Source: AV69 sp963742315 (GTDB taxonomy: Bacteria > Verrucomicrobiota > Verrucomicrobiia > Chthoniobacterales > UBA10450). From it: DNA of 64,000 bases. Location of the stretch: NCBI GenBank assembly GCA_963742315.1, contig CAVULE010000013.1:270198-334197 (forward strand). Reading direction: 5' to 3'. Both the position numbers and the translations under genes were made by a program. Under the pieces are notes generated by a model that had not been told where the DNA came from, searched no databases, and saw only the letters and a list, made by a program, of their open reading frames with translations. Below, one piece after another: positions 9,666 through 17,422 of the stretch. The stretch's first letter is position 1. Each line of letters starts with the position of its first letter.

Positions 9666-10721
9666 TTACTTCGCCAAGCTGACCCTGCTGGTGGGTTCGG
9701 GGTGCTTTCCTGTCGGGTAGAGCAGAGTGAAGTTCAAACGCGCCCCCCAATTCGGGCCATAGCGTGGAGAGTCGGCATAGTATTTACCGCCGATTTGGAT
9801 GCTGACCGGTTGCTTCCCAATCTTAAGAATCTGGCTGATCTGAAAAATGACTGGTACCGTCCATTTGCCGTCTTCGGAGGAAGCGGTCCAATCCGCCGTG
9901 GTTTCCGTGTTAAGAGTGAACGTCGTATGGGTCTTTGTCGTGTATGTAATGAATGGTTGGACAAACATCTGGTTGACATTGCTGCGGTGTTCCGAGATTA
10001 CAACCGACCAAAGCTGGTTCATCAGCGCGCCTATGGTCCACGGGCCTTCCTGCTTTAACACAACAAAAGTGGGTCCGATTGAGAATGTGCCTGTGCCAAG
10101 CAACGGATGTGTTCCAGTGGGATAGAGCAACGCGGGGCCGAGACCCCAGATAAGTCCGAATGGACCCGGCTTCTTGGGTGACAAGAAGAAACTCTGAGTA
10201 GTGTCGCTAAGACCGTCCTGCGAACGATTCTGCGGCTGCAACGGCGAATCTTTCGGGAGGTTCGCGAAGTAGAAAAGATCGTGCTGGGAAACAATTGGGA
10301 AGATGGTCCGCACAATCACGTTCCAATCCTTGCTGATTGAGATTGGAATAACCGGCTGAATGTTAAGCGTGAATTTGTAGCCGTTGCCGGTGGGACCAAA
10401 CCCCCAGTCCTCGTTTGCCTGAAAAGGCACGCTGATTAGTGAAGCGACTGGGTTGGAAAGTTGTTTGGCTAACTGATCCGCCTCAGCGGCCTCATCAGGG
10501 GATTCGACCGCCAACGTCAAATTCTGATTCGTGCGAAAGGGCGACAAGTTGATCGAAGGGCCTTCAAAGGGCTCGCCGGTCGAGTTGCCGTTTGCATCTG
10601 TTTCCGGCTCCGTCGCCTGAATGCTTTCCATCGATGCCCAAAAACATGTTGCTATAAGGGCGACGAACATCGCCGACGCGCGCAAGGGCGCGCAGCCTTT
10701 TGCGATAGGATTACTTTTCAT
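9666..10721 (-). CDS. Outer-membrane transporter-like beta-barrel protein
   Basis: 351 residues with a signal peptide (cleavage after about SIQATE). The body alternates polar and hydrophobic residues as a beta-barrel does and carries WGFGPTGNGYKFTLNIQPVIPI, WGLGPALLYPTGTHPLLGTG and GARLNFTLLYPTGKHPE. These resemble the neuromedin-U/phenol-degradation MetA-like outer-membrane family. The cargo is unknown. It lies between DUF2252 and HAD paralogue C on the same strand; no box. Confidence 0.65.
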   Translation of the reverse strand: MKSNPIAKGCAPLRASAMFVALIATCFWASMESIQATEPETDANGNSTGEPFEGPSINLSPFRTNQNLTLAVESPDEAAEADQLAKQLSNPVASLISVPFQANEDWGFGPTGNGYKFTLNIQPVIPISISKDWNVIVRTIFPIVSQHDLFYFANLPKDSPLQPQNRSQDGLSDTTQSFFLSPKKPGPFGLIWGLGPALLYPTGTHPLLGTGTFSIGPTFVVLKQEGPWTIGALMNQLWSVVISEHRSNVNQMFVQPFITYTTKTHTTFTLNTETTADWTASSEDGKWTVPVIFQISQILKIGKQPVSIQIGGKYYADSPRYGPNWGARLNFTLLYPTGKHPEPTSRVSLAK

Positions 10722-10773
10722 ATTTCACCTTTCTAGAGCCGTTGAATCATTCTCATGACGAATTGGCAAGCGG

Positions 10774-11763
10774 TTACGGCTCGAAAGGGAAGATTTTTGC
10801 CCAGTCATCCTTCATACTGATGACTGTCCAGGCGTTCTTTTTCGCTTCGGCCATGAGCGCGTCACTAAAGGTTCCGATCTTCGACTCGGCACCGTAGGCG
10901 AATTCACGCGCGCCGTCGTCGTGATGCACCAGCATCATCAAGCGCGCGCCGCTGCCGGCCTGAGTCCATTCCAGCATCTGCTGGTCGCCGTCCGAATTTC
11001 CAAACGCGGCGATGGGCCGGCGACCAATATGTGAGTTGATGCCGACTGGTTTGCCTGTCTTATCGTCGATGAAGTTCACCTCCGGCAACCGCATGAGGAC
11101 GGGCTTGCCGTCGCGCATTTCATACTTCGTCTTGATGCTGCTGCCCACCACTTGCTCGGGTGGAATGCCATAGACCTTTTCTGTCCAAGGGCGCATGAAC
11201 TCGATGCCGCCACCCGACACAATGAACGTCTTGAACCCGTTCGCCCGCAGGTAGGCGAGCAATTCAATCATCGGCTGATAAACGCACTCAGTGTACGGCC
11301 GTTTGAATTTCGGATGCTTTGCGGTGGCGATCCAGTCCTTGACGATCTGCTCGAATTCGGCCGTCGTCATGCCCGCGTGCGCGACCATGAGGATTTCGAG
11401 TATCGCATGTTCGCCCCCGGCGAGCGCGGCTTTTACATCGCCCTTGAGCAATGAGGCAAATGGTTCCTTCGTTTTCCACTCGGGATGTTGCGGGGCGAGC
11501 GTCTTCACGCGGTCAAGCGCGAAGAGCATTTGGAAATACATCGGCTGCTCGCACCAGAGGGTGCCGTCGTTGTCGAACGTGGCGATGCGTTCCTCCGGCG
11601 GGACAAAACCCGACGAGCCTTCCTTCGTCACCTTCGCGACGAAATCGGTGATGGAGCTCTTCGTTGCGCCGTCGTTCCAAGACGGCAACGGATCGGCGCT
11701 CGCGCTCAGCGTCAATGAGAGCACCGTCAACGTTGCGAATACGATGATTCTGGCCGGTTTCAT
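10774..11763 (-). CDS. Exported HAD-superfamily phosphatase (paralogue C)
   Basis: 329 residues with a signal peptide ending SASA at about residue 23. Motif I is FDNDGT (D64, D66), motif II IVSGG and motif IV FGNSDGDQQML. Paralogue A is a close relative over the whole length, so A and C are a recent duplication. Predicted periplasmic phosphatase of unknown substrate. It follows the sulfatase terminator at 11,836-11,868 and has no visible box. Confidence 0.85.
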   Translation of the reverse strand: MKPARIIVFATLTVLSLTLSASADPLPSWNDGATKSSITDFVAKVTKEGSSGFVPPEERIATFDNDGTLWCEQPMYFQMLFALDRVKTLAPQHPEWKTKEPFASLLKGDVKAALAGGEHAILEILMVAHAGMTTAEFEQIVKDWIATAKHPKFKRPYTECVYQPMIELLAYLRANGFKTFIVSGGGIEFMRPWTEKVYGIPPEQVVGSSIKTKYEMRDGKPVLMRLPEVNFIDDKTGKPVGINSHIGRRPIAAFGNSDGDQQMLEWTQAGSGARLMMLVHHDDGAREFAYGAESKIGTFSDALMAEAKKNAWTVISMKDDWAKIFPFEP

Positions 11764-11835
11764 GGTTCTTGTTCCCGCATCTGGTTAGGACGGATGCGGC
11801 GCGCGTTTGATGATCGAAGGAATCATATGATCGAT

Positions 11836-11868
11836 AAAAAGGCGGGCGGCCCTTGCGAGCCGCCCGCT
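11836..11868 (-). terminator. Intrinsic terminator after sulfatase 11,884-13,521
   Basis: A perfect 9-bp stem GCGGGCGGC / GCCGCCCGC (11,842-11,850 with 11,859-11,867) with an 8-nt loop, followed on the minus strand by TTTTT. It lies 16 bp past the stop codon. Confidence 0.85.
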
Positions 11869-11883
11869 ATCAAAGTCATTCGG

Positions 11884-13521
11884 TTACTGGCTGGGGCCTT
11901 TGCTCGCTGCCTCCGCCTGTTGCATCTTTTTCCCCAGCTCCGCCTTCACGGCTTCAAGGTTGAAGCTCGCGCCCTTCTGCATCGGCGGGTATTCGAGGAA
12001 GGTCTGTAGTTCCTTGCCCACGACCTGTTGGACGAACACGAAACGCCAGAACTGGAACTTGAACCAATCGAAGTATTGCTGCGCCCCCTCTTTCGTCCCG
12101 TCGTTTGGCCAGCCTTGGCGCTCAAACGGATCGAGGCGCAAGTTGATCAGATAGGGAACGTCCACTTGCGTCTTGGCACCAAGCCAGCCGTTCGGCTGGT
12201 CGATGAAACGATACTTGTAGTCGTCAATGCGCACCGCACCGACGGTGCTCTCGCCGAGGTAGAAGATTTCGTGACGGTTCGATGGGCCTTTGCCGGTGAT
12301 TGCGGCCATCTGGTCGTAGCCATCGAGATGGTTCTTGTAAGTCCGGTCGCCGAGTTTTACACCTTTGAGCAACTGGTTGGTGATGTCGGGATTGCCGGCA
12401 GCAGTTAGGAACGTCGGGAACCAGTCCATGCCGGAGAAGATGCCGTTCTGTACCGAATCCGCCGGAACGTGGCCGGGCCAGCGCAGGATGCACGGCACGC
12501 GGAAGCCGCCTTCCATGACCGTTCCCTTGGACTGCGCGAACGGCGTCGTCCCGCCGTCGGGCCAGGTGAAGAGTTCGGTGCCGTTGTCGGTGGTGAAGAC
12601 GACGATGGTGTTGTCATCCAAGCCAAGGTCCTTGAGCTTCTGCATGACCAAACCAATGTCATCATCGAGTTGGGCCATGCCGGCTTCCTCTTCCGACCAG
12701 CCATTCTCTGAGTTACGCATCTTCTCGTACTTGTCCGAGAGATGAGTGACGATGTGCATGCGCGTCGGGTTAAGCCAGCAGAAGAACGGTTTCCCGTCAT
12801 TTTTGGCCTTCTCGATAAACTGCAAGGCGAAGTCGCGGATCTCGTTATCCACCGTCTTCATGCGTTCGGGATAAAGCGTGCCGGCGTCTTCGATCTTTTG
12901 CTTGCCAACTTTCCCCCAGCGCGGCATATCGGTTGGGTCATCCGTGGTCGTGGCCCAGCTATGGACCATGTTACGCGGACCTACTTTATCGAGCAGATCC
13001 TGCGGGTAGTTGGGATGCGCCGGGTCTTCCATCGCATCCAGGTGATAGAGGTAGCCAAAGAACTCATCGAACCCATGAACCGTGGGAAGGAACTCATTGA
13101 GATCGCCCAGATGGTTCTTGCCGAACTGCCCGGTTTCGTATCCCTGGGCTTTGAGGGCGGTAGCGATCGTGCATGCTTCCGCCGGGATGCCGGTTTTGGC
13201 TCCCGCCTGGCCGACGGTAGTCATGCCCGTGCGAATCGGAAGCTCACCCATGATGAAATTCGCGCGACCCGCTGTGCAACTTGCCTCGGCGTAGTAGTCG
13301 GTGAACAACATTCCCTCCTTGGCCATCTTGTCGAGGTTCGGTGTCCGCCCGGCCATCATCCCCCGGTGGTAGGCGCCGATGTTCCACATCCCGATGTCAT
13401 CCCCCATGATGAAGAGAATGTTTGGTTTCTTGTCTTGTGCCAGGGATGTAGTCAGCGCGCCGAAAAGTGCCGCGCCAGCCGTCAACAGGGACAAACCATA
13501 ATGGAATAGTTTTGTTTTCAT
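11884..13521 (-). CDS. Exported type I sulfatase (arylsulfatase family)
   Basis: 545 residues with a signal peptide ending TSLAQ. The metal-binding GDDIG (D41, D42) is followed by the formylglycine motif C82-T-A-G-R; the cysteine is matured by an FGE such as the one at 48,471. The later FTTDNGTELFTWPDGGT segment supplies further metal ligands, and the C-terminal DYKYRFIDQPNGWL block is usual for Planctomycetes/Verrucomicrobiota sulfatases. It hydrolyses sulfate esters outside the cytoplasm; the substrate is unknown. A perfect DosR-like box lies 69 bp upstream and a terminator follows. Confidence 0.92.
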   Translation of the reverse strand: MKTKLFHYGLSLLTAGAALFGALTTSLAQDKKPNILFIMGDDIGMWNIGAYHRGMMAGRTPNLDKMAKEGMLFTDYYAEASCTAGRANFIMGELPIRTGMTTVGQAGAKTGIPAEACTIATALKAQGYETGQFGKNHLGDLNEFLPTVHGFDEFFGYLYHLDAMEDPAHPNYPQDLLDKVGPRNMVHSWATTTDDPTDMPRWGKVGKQKIEDAGTLYPERMKTVDNEIRDFALQFIEKAKNDGKPFFCWLNPTRMHIVTHLSDKYEKMRNSENGWSEEEAGMAQLDDDIGLVMQKLKDLGLDDNTIVVFTTDNGTELFTWPDGGTTPFAQSKGTVMEGGFRVPCILRWPGHVPADSVQNGIFSGMDWFPTFLTAAGNPDITNQLLKGVKLGDRTYKNHLDGYDQMAAITGKGPSNRHEIFYLGESTVGAVRIDDYKYRFIDQPNGWLGAKTQVDVPYLINLRLDPFERQGWPNDGTKEGAQQYFDWFKFQFWRFVFVQQVVGKELQTFLEYPPMQKGASFNLEAVKAELGKKMQQAEAASKGPSQ

Positions 13522-13590
13522 GAATTTAGGATCCGATTCGTTGGGGTTGGGTTTTCGATTTCAACGATCTGAGAAATCGGAATGCGCGGC

Positions 13591-13610
13591 TATAGGACTT
13601 TAGTCCTACG
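13591..13610. promoter_or_regulatory. DosR-like box (sulfatase 11,884-13,521)
   Basis: TATAGGACTTTAGTCCTACG; the most symmetrical copy, AGGACT-TT-AGTCCT. Ends 69 bp upstream of the ATG at 13,521. Confidence 0.9.
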
Positions 13611-13677
13611 CGTTTGGCCGACAGTGCTTGTTAACGGAAAAACCTGACCGCTGGTGAGCCGCGGGAGAAAAGTTACT

Positions 13678-13800
13678 TCACCCGAACAACGCCGGGCGCC
13701 TTCCAGGCGCCTTCCTGGCGATGCGATCTATGTTCGGTGTTTTGTAGTCCATCTGGCCTTGGTTGTAGGCGAAGATATTCCACCAGCCGAATTTCGTACT
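13678..13800 (-). pseudogene. N-terminal sulfatase remnant
   Basis: The minus strand reads FGWWNIFAYNQGQMDYKTPNIDRIARK and then unrelated residues and a stop. This aligns with the segment after GDDIG in the sulfatases of this window (GWFNPSCYNSGIMGYQTPNIDRIAKEG). The CxAxR motif and everything after it are gone. Confidence 0.7.
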
Positions 13801-13823
13801 GGCTATGTCTATTTGCTGAGAGC

Positions 13824-13853
13824 AAGCAGGCGGCCCTTGCAAGCCGCCCGCTT
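13824..13853 (-). terminator. Terminator-like hairpin after sulfatase 13,882-15,585
   Basis: Stem AAGC-A-GGCGGC / GCCGCC-C-GCTT with an 8-nt loop and one A/C mismatch. Its core matches the terminator at 11,842 closely, so both sulfatase tails derive from a common 3' region. Confidence 0.65.
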
Positions 13854-13881
13854 GGTCATCAATATGCGCTGGTCCCTCCGG

Positions 13882-15585
13882 TTATTCGCTCGGGTGGTGC
13901 TTGGTCATCTCATTCACCTGATCGAGCACTTGTTGGAGGTTGTAGCTCGCCGCCAACTGGAGCGGTGGATAATCGACGTACGATTGGAGCTCCTTGAGCC
14001 ACAGGAGCTGGCCGATGGGCAGGAGGTTCCAGTCATACAGATACGATGTGCTCGGAGCGGCGAGGGCTCCGCCGATAGCCAGCGCACCCTTCTGATCTGC
14101 TCCGACGTTATTCTCGAACGGATCGCGCATGATATTCTGGAGTTGAGTCCAGTGGTAGGTCGTCGCCGGATTAAGTGCATCGGTGCCGCTCGACCCCATC
14201 ATGGTGTAGTAGAACTTCCAGTTCTTGTAGCGCACCGCCGAGGGCTCTCGGCCCTGGTAGTAGAAAAAGACATCGCGATTCGAGTGTTCAGACTTTCCGG
14301 TGAGGTAGTCGATCTGGTTGAACCCATCGAGTTTGGTCTTGACGATGCCCTTGTACTTGCCCGCCATAATCTCCTTGTTCAGTTCCTCTCCTTTGAGGCC
14401 GCCGGCGATTTCCACGAACGTCGGAACCCAGTCCAACGAGGCGAACATTTCCTTGAAGATCGTGCCCGGCTTGATGACGCCCGGCCAACGGATGACGCAC
14501 GGAACGCGCATGCCGCCCTCCCAGGTGGTCAGCTTCCCGGCTTTGAACGGGGTGGTGCCACCGTCCGGGAAGGTTTGAACCTCGGCGCCGTTGTCGGTGG
14601 TGAAGACGACGATGGTATTGTCGAGTTGGCCCATGTCTTCGAGCTTCTTGAGGACGACGCCGATGTTGTCATCCAACTGCTTCATGCCGGCTTCGTTGAT
14701 ACCCCAATCCTTGCCGCCCTTTTCGCCCAGCATGTCCAGATACTTCTGCGACAGCATGGTCGTAATGTGCATGCGCGCCGGGTTGTACCAGCAGAAGAAG
14801 GGCTTGTTGGTCTTCTTGGGATCGTTTCGATCGAGAAAGTCGACCACGTGCGAGGAAATCTCTTCATCCACCGTCTTCGAGCGCTCGAGCGTGAGCGGAC
14901 CTTCATCCTTGCCCGTCTGGTTCTTGGCCGTGCCGTCGGGAGACTTCATCCAAAGGACAGGGCGCGGCGGCGTCATGCAAGTGGCGGTTTTCGGGTCAAG
15001 ACCGCCAGGTGGGTTCGGGATTCCGGGGATGGGAATCGTTGCGCACGGCGGCACAACGCCCTGTTCGGTCGGGCTCTTGTTGATGTCCGGGAAGCTCACC
15101 TGCTGCATCGCATCCAGGTGATAGAGGTAACCCCAGAACTCCTGGAAGCCGTGCGCCGTCGGCAGTGAATCCGGATTGTCGCCCATATGGTTCTTGCCGA
15201 ACTGGCCGGTGTTGTAGCCAAGATCCAATAGGAACTTGGCGAGGGCCGGCGTGCCGGGGCGCAAATAGGAAATCGCGCCCGGTAACTGCGGCAGCACCAT
15301 GCCCGCGCGGTACGGATGCATCCCAGTGAAGAATGCGGTGCGCCCAGCGGTGCAGCTCGACTCGGCGTAGTAGTGCATGAACATGCCGCCTTCAGCCGCG
15401 ATCCGGTCAATGTTTGGTGTTTCTCCGACCATCAAGCCGCGATGATAGCAACTGGGCTGCATCCAGCCGATGTCATCGCCCATGATGAACAGGATGTTAG
15501 GTTTCTTGTCTTGCGCCTGGGCCGAGATTGCAGCGAGGGCGACAATCAGTGAGACAGCCCAAGGTCTAAGTATTGTTAGTTTCAT
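13882..15585 (-). CDS. Exported type I sulfatase (second, longer)
   Basis: 567 residues, signal peptide ending SAQAQ. GDDIG at residues 36-40 and C78-T-A-G-R give the metal site and the formylglycine precursor; VVFTTDNGAEVQTFPDGGTT is conserved. It carries an insertion relative to the neighbour (about residues 160-210, Pro-rich, GIPNPPGGLDPKTATCMTPP). Substrate unknown. It has a hairpin terminator but no full box in the short region before its start. Confidence 0.9.
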   Translation of the reverse strand: MKLTILRPWAVSLIVALAAISAQAQDKKPNILFIMGDDIGWMQPSCYHRGLMVGETPNIDRIAAEGGMFMHYYAESSCTAGRTAFFTGMHPYRAGMVLPQLPGAISYLRPGTPALAKFLLDLGYNTGQFGKNHMGDNPDSLPTAHGFQEFWGYLYHLDAMQQVSFPDINKSPTEQGVVPPCATIPIPGIPNPPGGLDPKTATCMTPPRPVLWMKSPDGTAKNQTGKDEGPLTLERSKTVDEEISSHVVDFLDRNDPKKTNKPFFCWYNPARMHITTMLSQKYLDMLGEKGGKDWGINEAGMKQLDDNIGVVLKKLEDMGQLDNTIVVFTTDNGAEVQTFPDGGTTPFKAGKLTTWEGGMRVPCVIRWPGVIKPGTIFKEMFASLDWVPTFVEIAGGLKGEELNKEIMAGKYKGIVKTKLDGFNQIDYLTGKSEHSNRDVFFYYQGREPSAVRYKNWKFYYTMMGSSGTDALNPATTYHWTQLQNIMRDPFENNVGADQKGALAIGGALAAPSTSYLYDWNLLPIGQLLWLKELQSYVDYPPLQLAASYNLQQVLDQVNEMTKHHPSE

Positions 15586-15629
15586 GATTTTCTCCTTATT
15601 ATTTGTTGTTCCTTTACTTTCTTAGTGGT

Positions 15630-16067
15630 CTAGAAGCGTCTTACTCCTACACCCATCCCCATTGGCCCCCAGCCTGCTCCCCATCCACCCCAGGTTCCCC
15701 AGTCCATCGCTGTATCCTGATACATTTCGGCGGTTTCGAGATTCTCCTGTGCGAGCTTGTTAGCTTGGCGCGCCTGTTGGTAAGCCTGATACTCCTGCGG
15801 GCCGCCGACGTAAGCCTGGTTGTGGGCGGCGTCTGGATATACATAGAAGGTTTTTCCAGATTTCTGGATCATCGCTATCTTGCCCACGGGAAGCTGTTGG
15901 AGCTTTTGCTGCTGCGTCGGATTCTTGGGCGTGATTGTTTTGAAGCCGGCGGCGACCAGCATGCTCTCTTTGTTTTCCACGCTGGTCTGCGTACTTGCGC
16001 AGCTAACCATGAGTGCCAGCAGCGCTATGGCGCTGCTGGTCTTGAGTAAGATTCGTATCTGTTTCAT
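15630..16067 (-). CDS. Small lipoprotein, YxVYPD family (paralogue 1)
   Basis: 145 residues. The signal peptide ends with lipobox LMVSC, so lipidation at the Cys is expected. The core ESMLVAAGFKTITPKNPTQ, LQQLPVGKIAMIQKSGKT and FYVYPDAAHNQAYVG is shared with 21,274-21,714 and 30,027-30,568. The tail is Gly/Trp/Met-rich (GTWGGWGAGWGPMGMG). It is an outer-envelope protein of unknown function. The DosR-like box at 16,286 is 219 bp upstream, further than usual. Confidence 0.8.
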   Translation of the reverse strand: MKQIRILLKTSSAIALLALMVSCASTQTSVENKESMLVAAGFKTITPKNPTQQQKLQQLPVGKIAMIQKSGKTFYVYPDAAHNQAYVGGPQEYQAYQQARQANKLAQENLETAEMYQDTAMDWGTWGGWGAGWGPMGMGVGVRRF

Positions 16068-16285
16068 GTTGCTTATTGCTTGTTTGGTTGAGGTTGTTTG
16101 CGAAGTGCTCTCATCAGGATGGGAATCCGTGGAGGCCGCGATCTGCCGGCGCGATTTTTTCGGTCGCTTAGAGGAGAGATTAACATGGAGCCGGATCGGT
16201 GTTGTTGTCCTTCCACGGCCACGCGAGTACCCGAACGGTGAGAAATGGAAGAGAGGTAATCTGTGCGAGGACCCGGAGGTTTGAA

Positions 16286-16305
16286 TATGGGACCTTAGTC
16301 GTACG
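16286..16305. promoter_or_regulatory. DosR-like box (lipoprotein paralogue 1)
   Basis: TATGGGACCTTAGTCGTACG; one mismatch in the right half. Lies between the lipoprotein start and the repeat copy at 16,347. Confidence 0.8.
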
Positions 16306-16346
16306 AAAACGTCATATAGGAAAAGATAACGAATTGCGGACTCCGG

Positions 16347-16947
16347 GGACTTGTGACGAGCGATCTAATTCTCCCTCTCTATTCGTCCTCGTGATCGTTC
16401 TCGTCCTCGTCCCTCGGCTCCTCATCTTCGCGAGCACGATAGGAATCGAAGCGCTCGACCAGCTTCGTCAGCATGCCGACAGTTCTAAACAACAACCTTT
16501 TGCCTTCAATGACCCGCTCGATCGTCGCGAGCTTCCGGGCAACGAGCGCGTCCAGACACGCCGCGCATTCTACGGCTGAACCGCGCGCGTCATCGAAAAA
16601 TTTGGCACGCTGCTTCCCCTGGCGTTTGCCGTTACCTTCAGCGGTGTTGAGCAGCGAGGAGAGACTTGCCCGATCTAGTTGATCGCAAACTTCGCGATAC
16701 AGACCCTCTCCAGCCGCGCGGATCTCCGACAAGAGAACCGACGACCATGCGATAAAGGACAGCTCCACTTGATAAACATCGAGCTTCTCGTGGTCGAAGA
16801 TGGGTTGGTCATTCATTGCCTCAACCTTGTCATTGTCCGACGACGAGGACGAGCACGAAGGACGAGGAGAACCGGACCCAAGCCGCCTCGCTCAAACTTC
16901 CGGGGCCGGCATCGGACCGAAGAATATCCGCAGGGCCTTTTCTCTCC
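16347..16947. repeat. 600-bp dispersed repeat, copy 2
   Basis: Counterpart of 6,984-7,584 at a constant offset of 9,363 bp. The near-identity ends around 16,947, beyond which the 4-TM sequence is clearly diverged, so the core was copied or homogenised more recently than its flank. Confidence 0.85.
16379..16816 (-). CDS. Four-helix-bundle (S23/IVS-type) protein, copy 2
   Basis: 145 residues, almost identical to 7,016-7,453, including the DHEKLDVYQ start, the LNTAEGNGKRQGKQRAKFFD core and the acidic tail. The intact frame suggests it is still functional or very recently copied. Its partner 4-TM gene upstream has suffered an internal deletion, so this copy may act alone. Confidence 0.85.
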   Translation of the reverse strand: MNDQPIFDHEKLDVYQVELSFIAWSSVLLSEIRAAGEGLYREVCDQLDRASLSSLLNTAEGNGKRQGKQRAKFFDDARGSAVECAACLDALVARKLATIERVIEGKRLLFRTVGMLTKLVERFDSYRAREDEEPRDEDENDHEDE

Positions 16948-17156
16948 CGATCACGCGCACCAATTCGTGCACCATGCAATACGCCGCGATGAGGACGAAG
17001 AGAATGAGCTGGATGGCCCAGAAATGTGGCCAAGCGATTTCTGAGAGTAACTTTTGATTGGCTGATTCACATGACAAGATGCAGCGCGACGAAAAAGTAG
17101 ATCGTCGGCGGGAGTATCTTGAAAAACTCTTCCGTAAGTTTGGAGGAGACTTGCAT
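16892..17156 (-). pseudogene. Deleted copy of the 4-TM membrane protein
   Basis: From ATG 17,156 it reads MQVSSKLTEEFFKILPPTIYFFVALHL, matching the N-terminus of the 7,529-8,041 product. A frame change then leads straight to ANQKLLSEIAWPHFWAIQLILFVLIAAYCM and the FFGPMPAPEV end. About 85 middle residues, including the second and third membrane segments, are missing. Confidence 0.8.
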
Positions 17157-17193
17157 ACGACTCACTCGTACAAGAAATGCGGTACACCTGAAG

Positions 17194-17213
17194 GGACGGC
17201 CTTGGTCCTCATA
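17194..17213. promoter_or_regulatory. Degenerate DosR-like half-box
   Basis: GGACGGCCTTGGTCCTCATA; right half GGTCC intact, left half altered. Lies 38 bp upstream of the deleted 4-TM copy. Confidence 0.35.
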
Positions 17214-17422
17214 TTTTTTTGGTTGGTGCCGTGACGTCTGTGCGTCGTTGGCACCCAGACCGGTGGCAGTAGTCTGGCGCGCGGATAATAGCGCCAGGAC
17301 CGCCATGGTACTGGCGCTACTTGTTACTGTTAATACCTTTTTATATGTTTTGTTTTGAGTGTTTATTTTAGTTCCGCAGGAAATTAAGAGGCAAGTTCGA
17401 AGGATTATTCTTCATCGAATTG

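Noticed and set aside
13654..15168. 504-codon plus-strand frame opposite the second sulfatase
   Set aside because: Antisense to a well-supported sulfatase; no family signature of its own, explained by GC bias.
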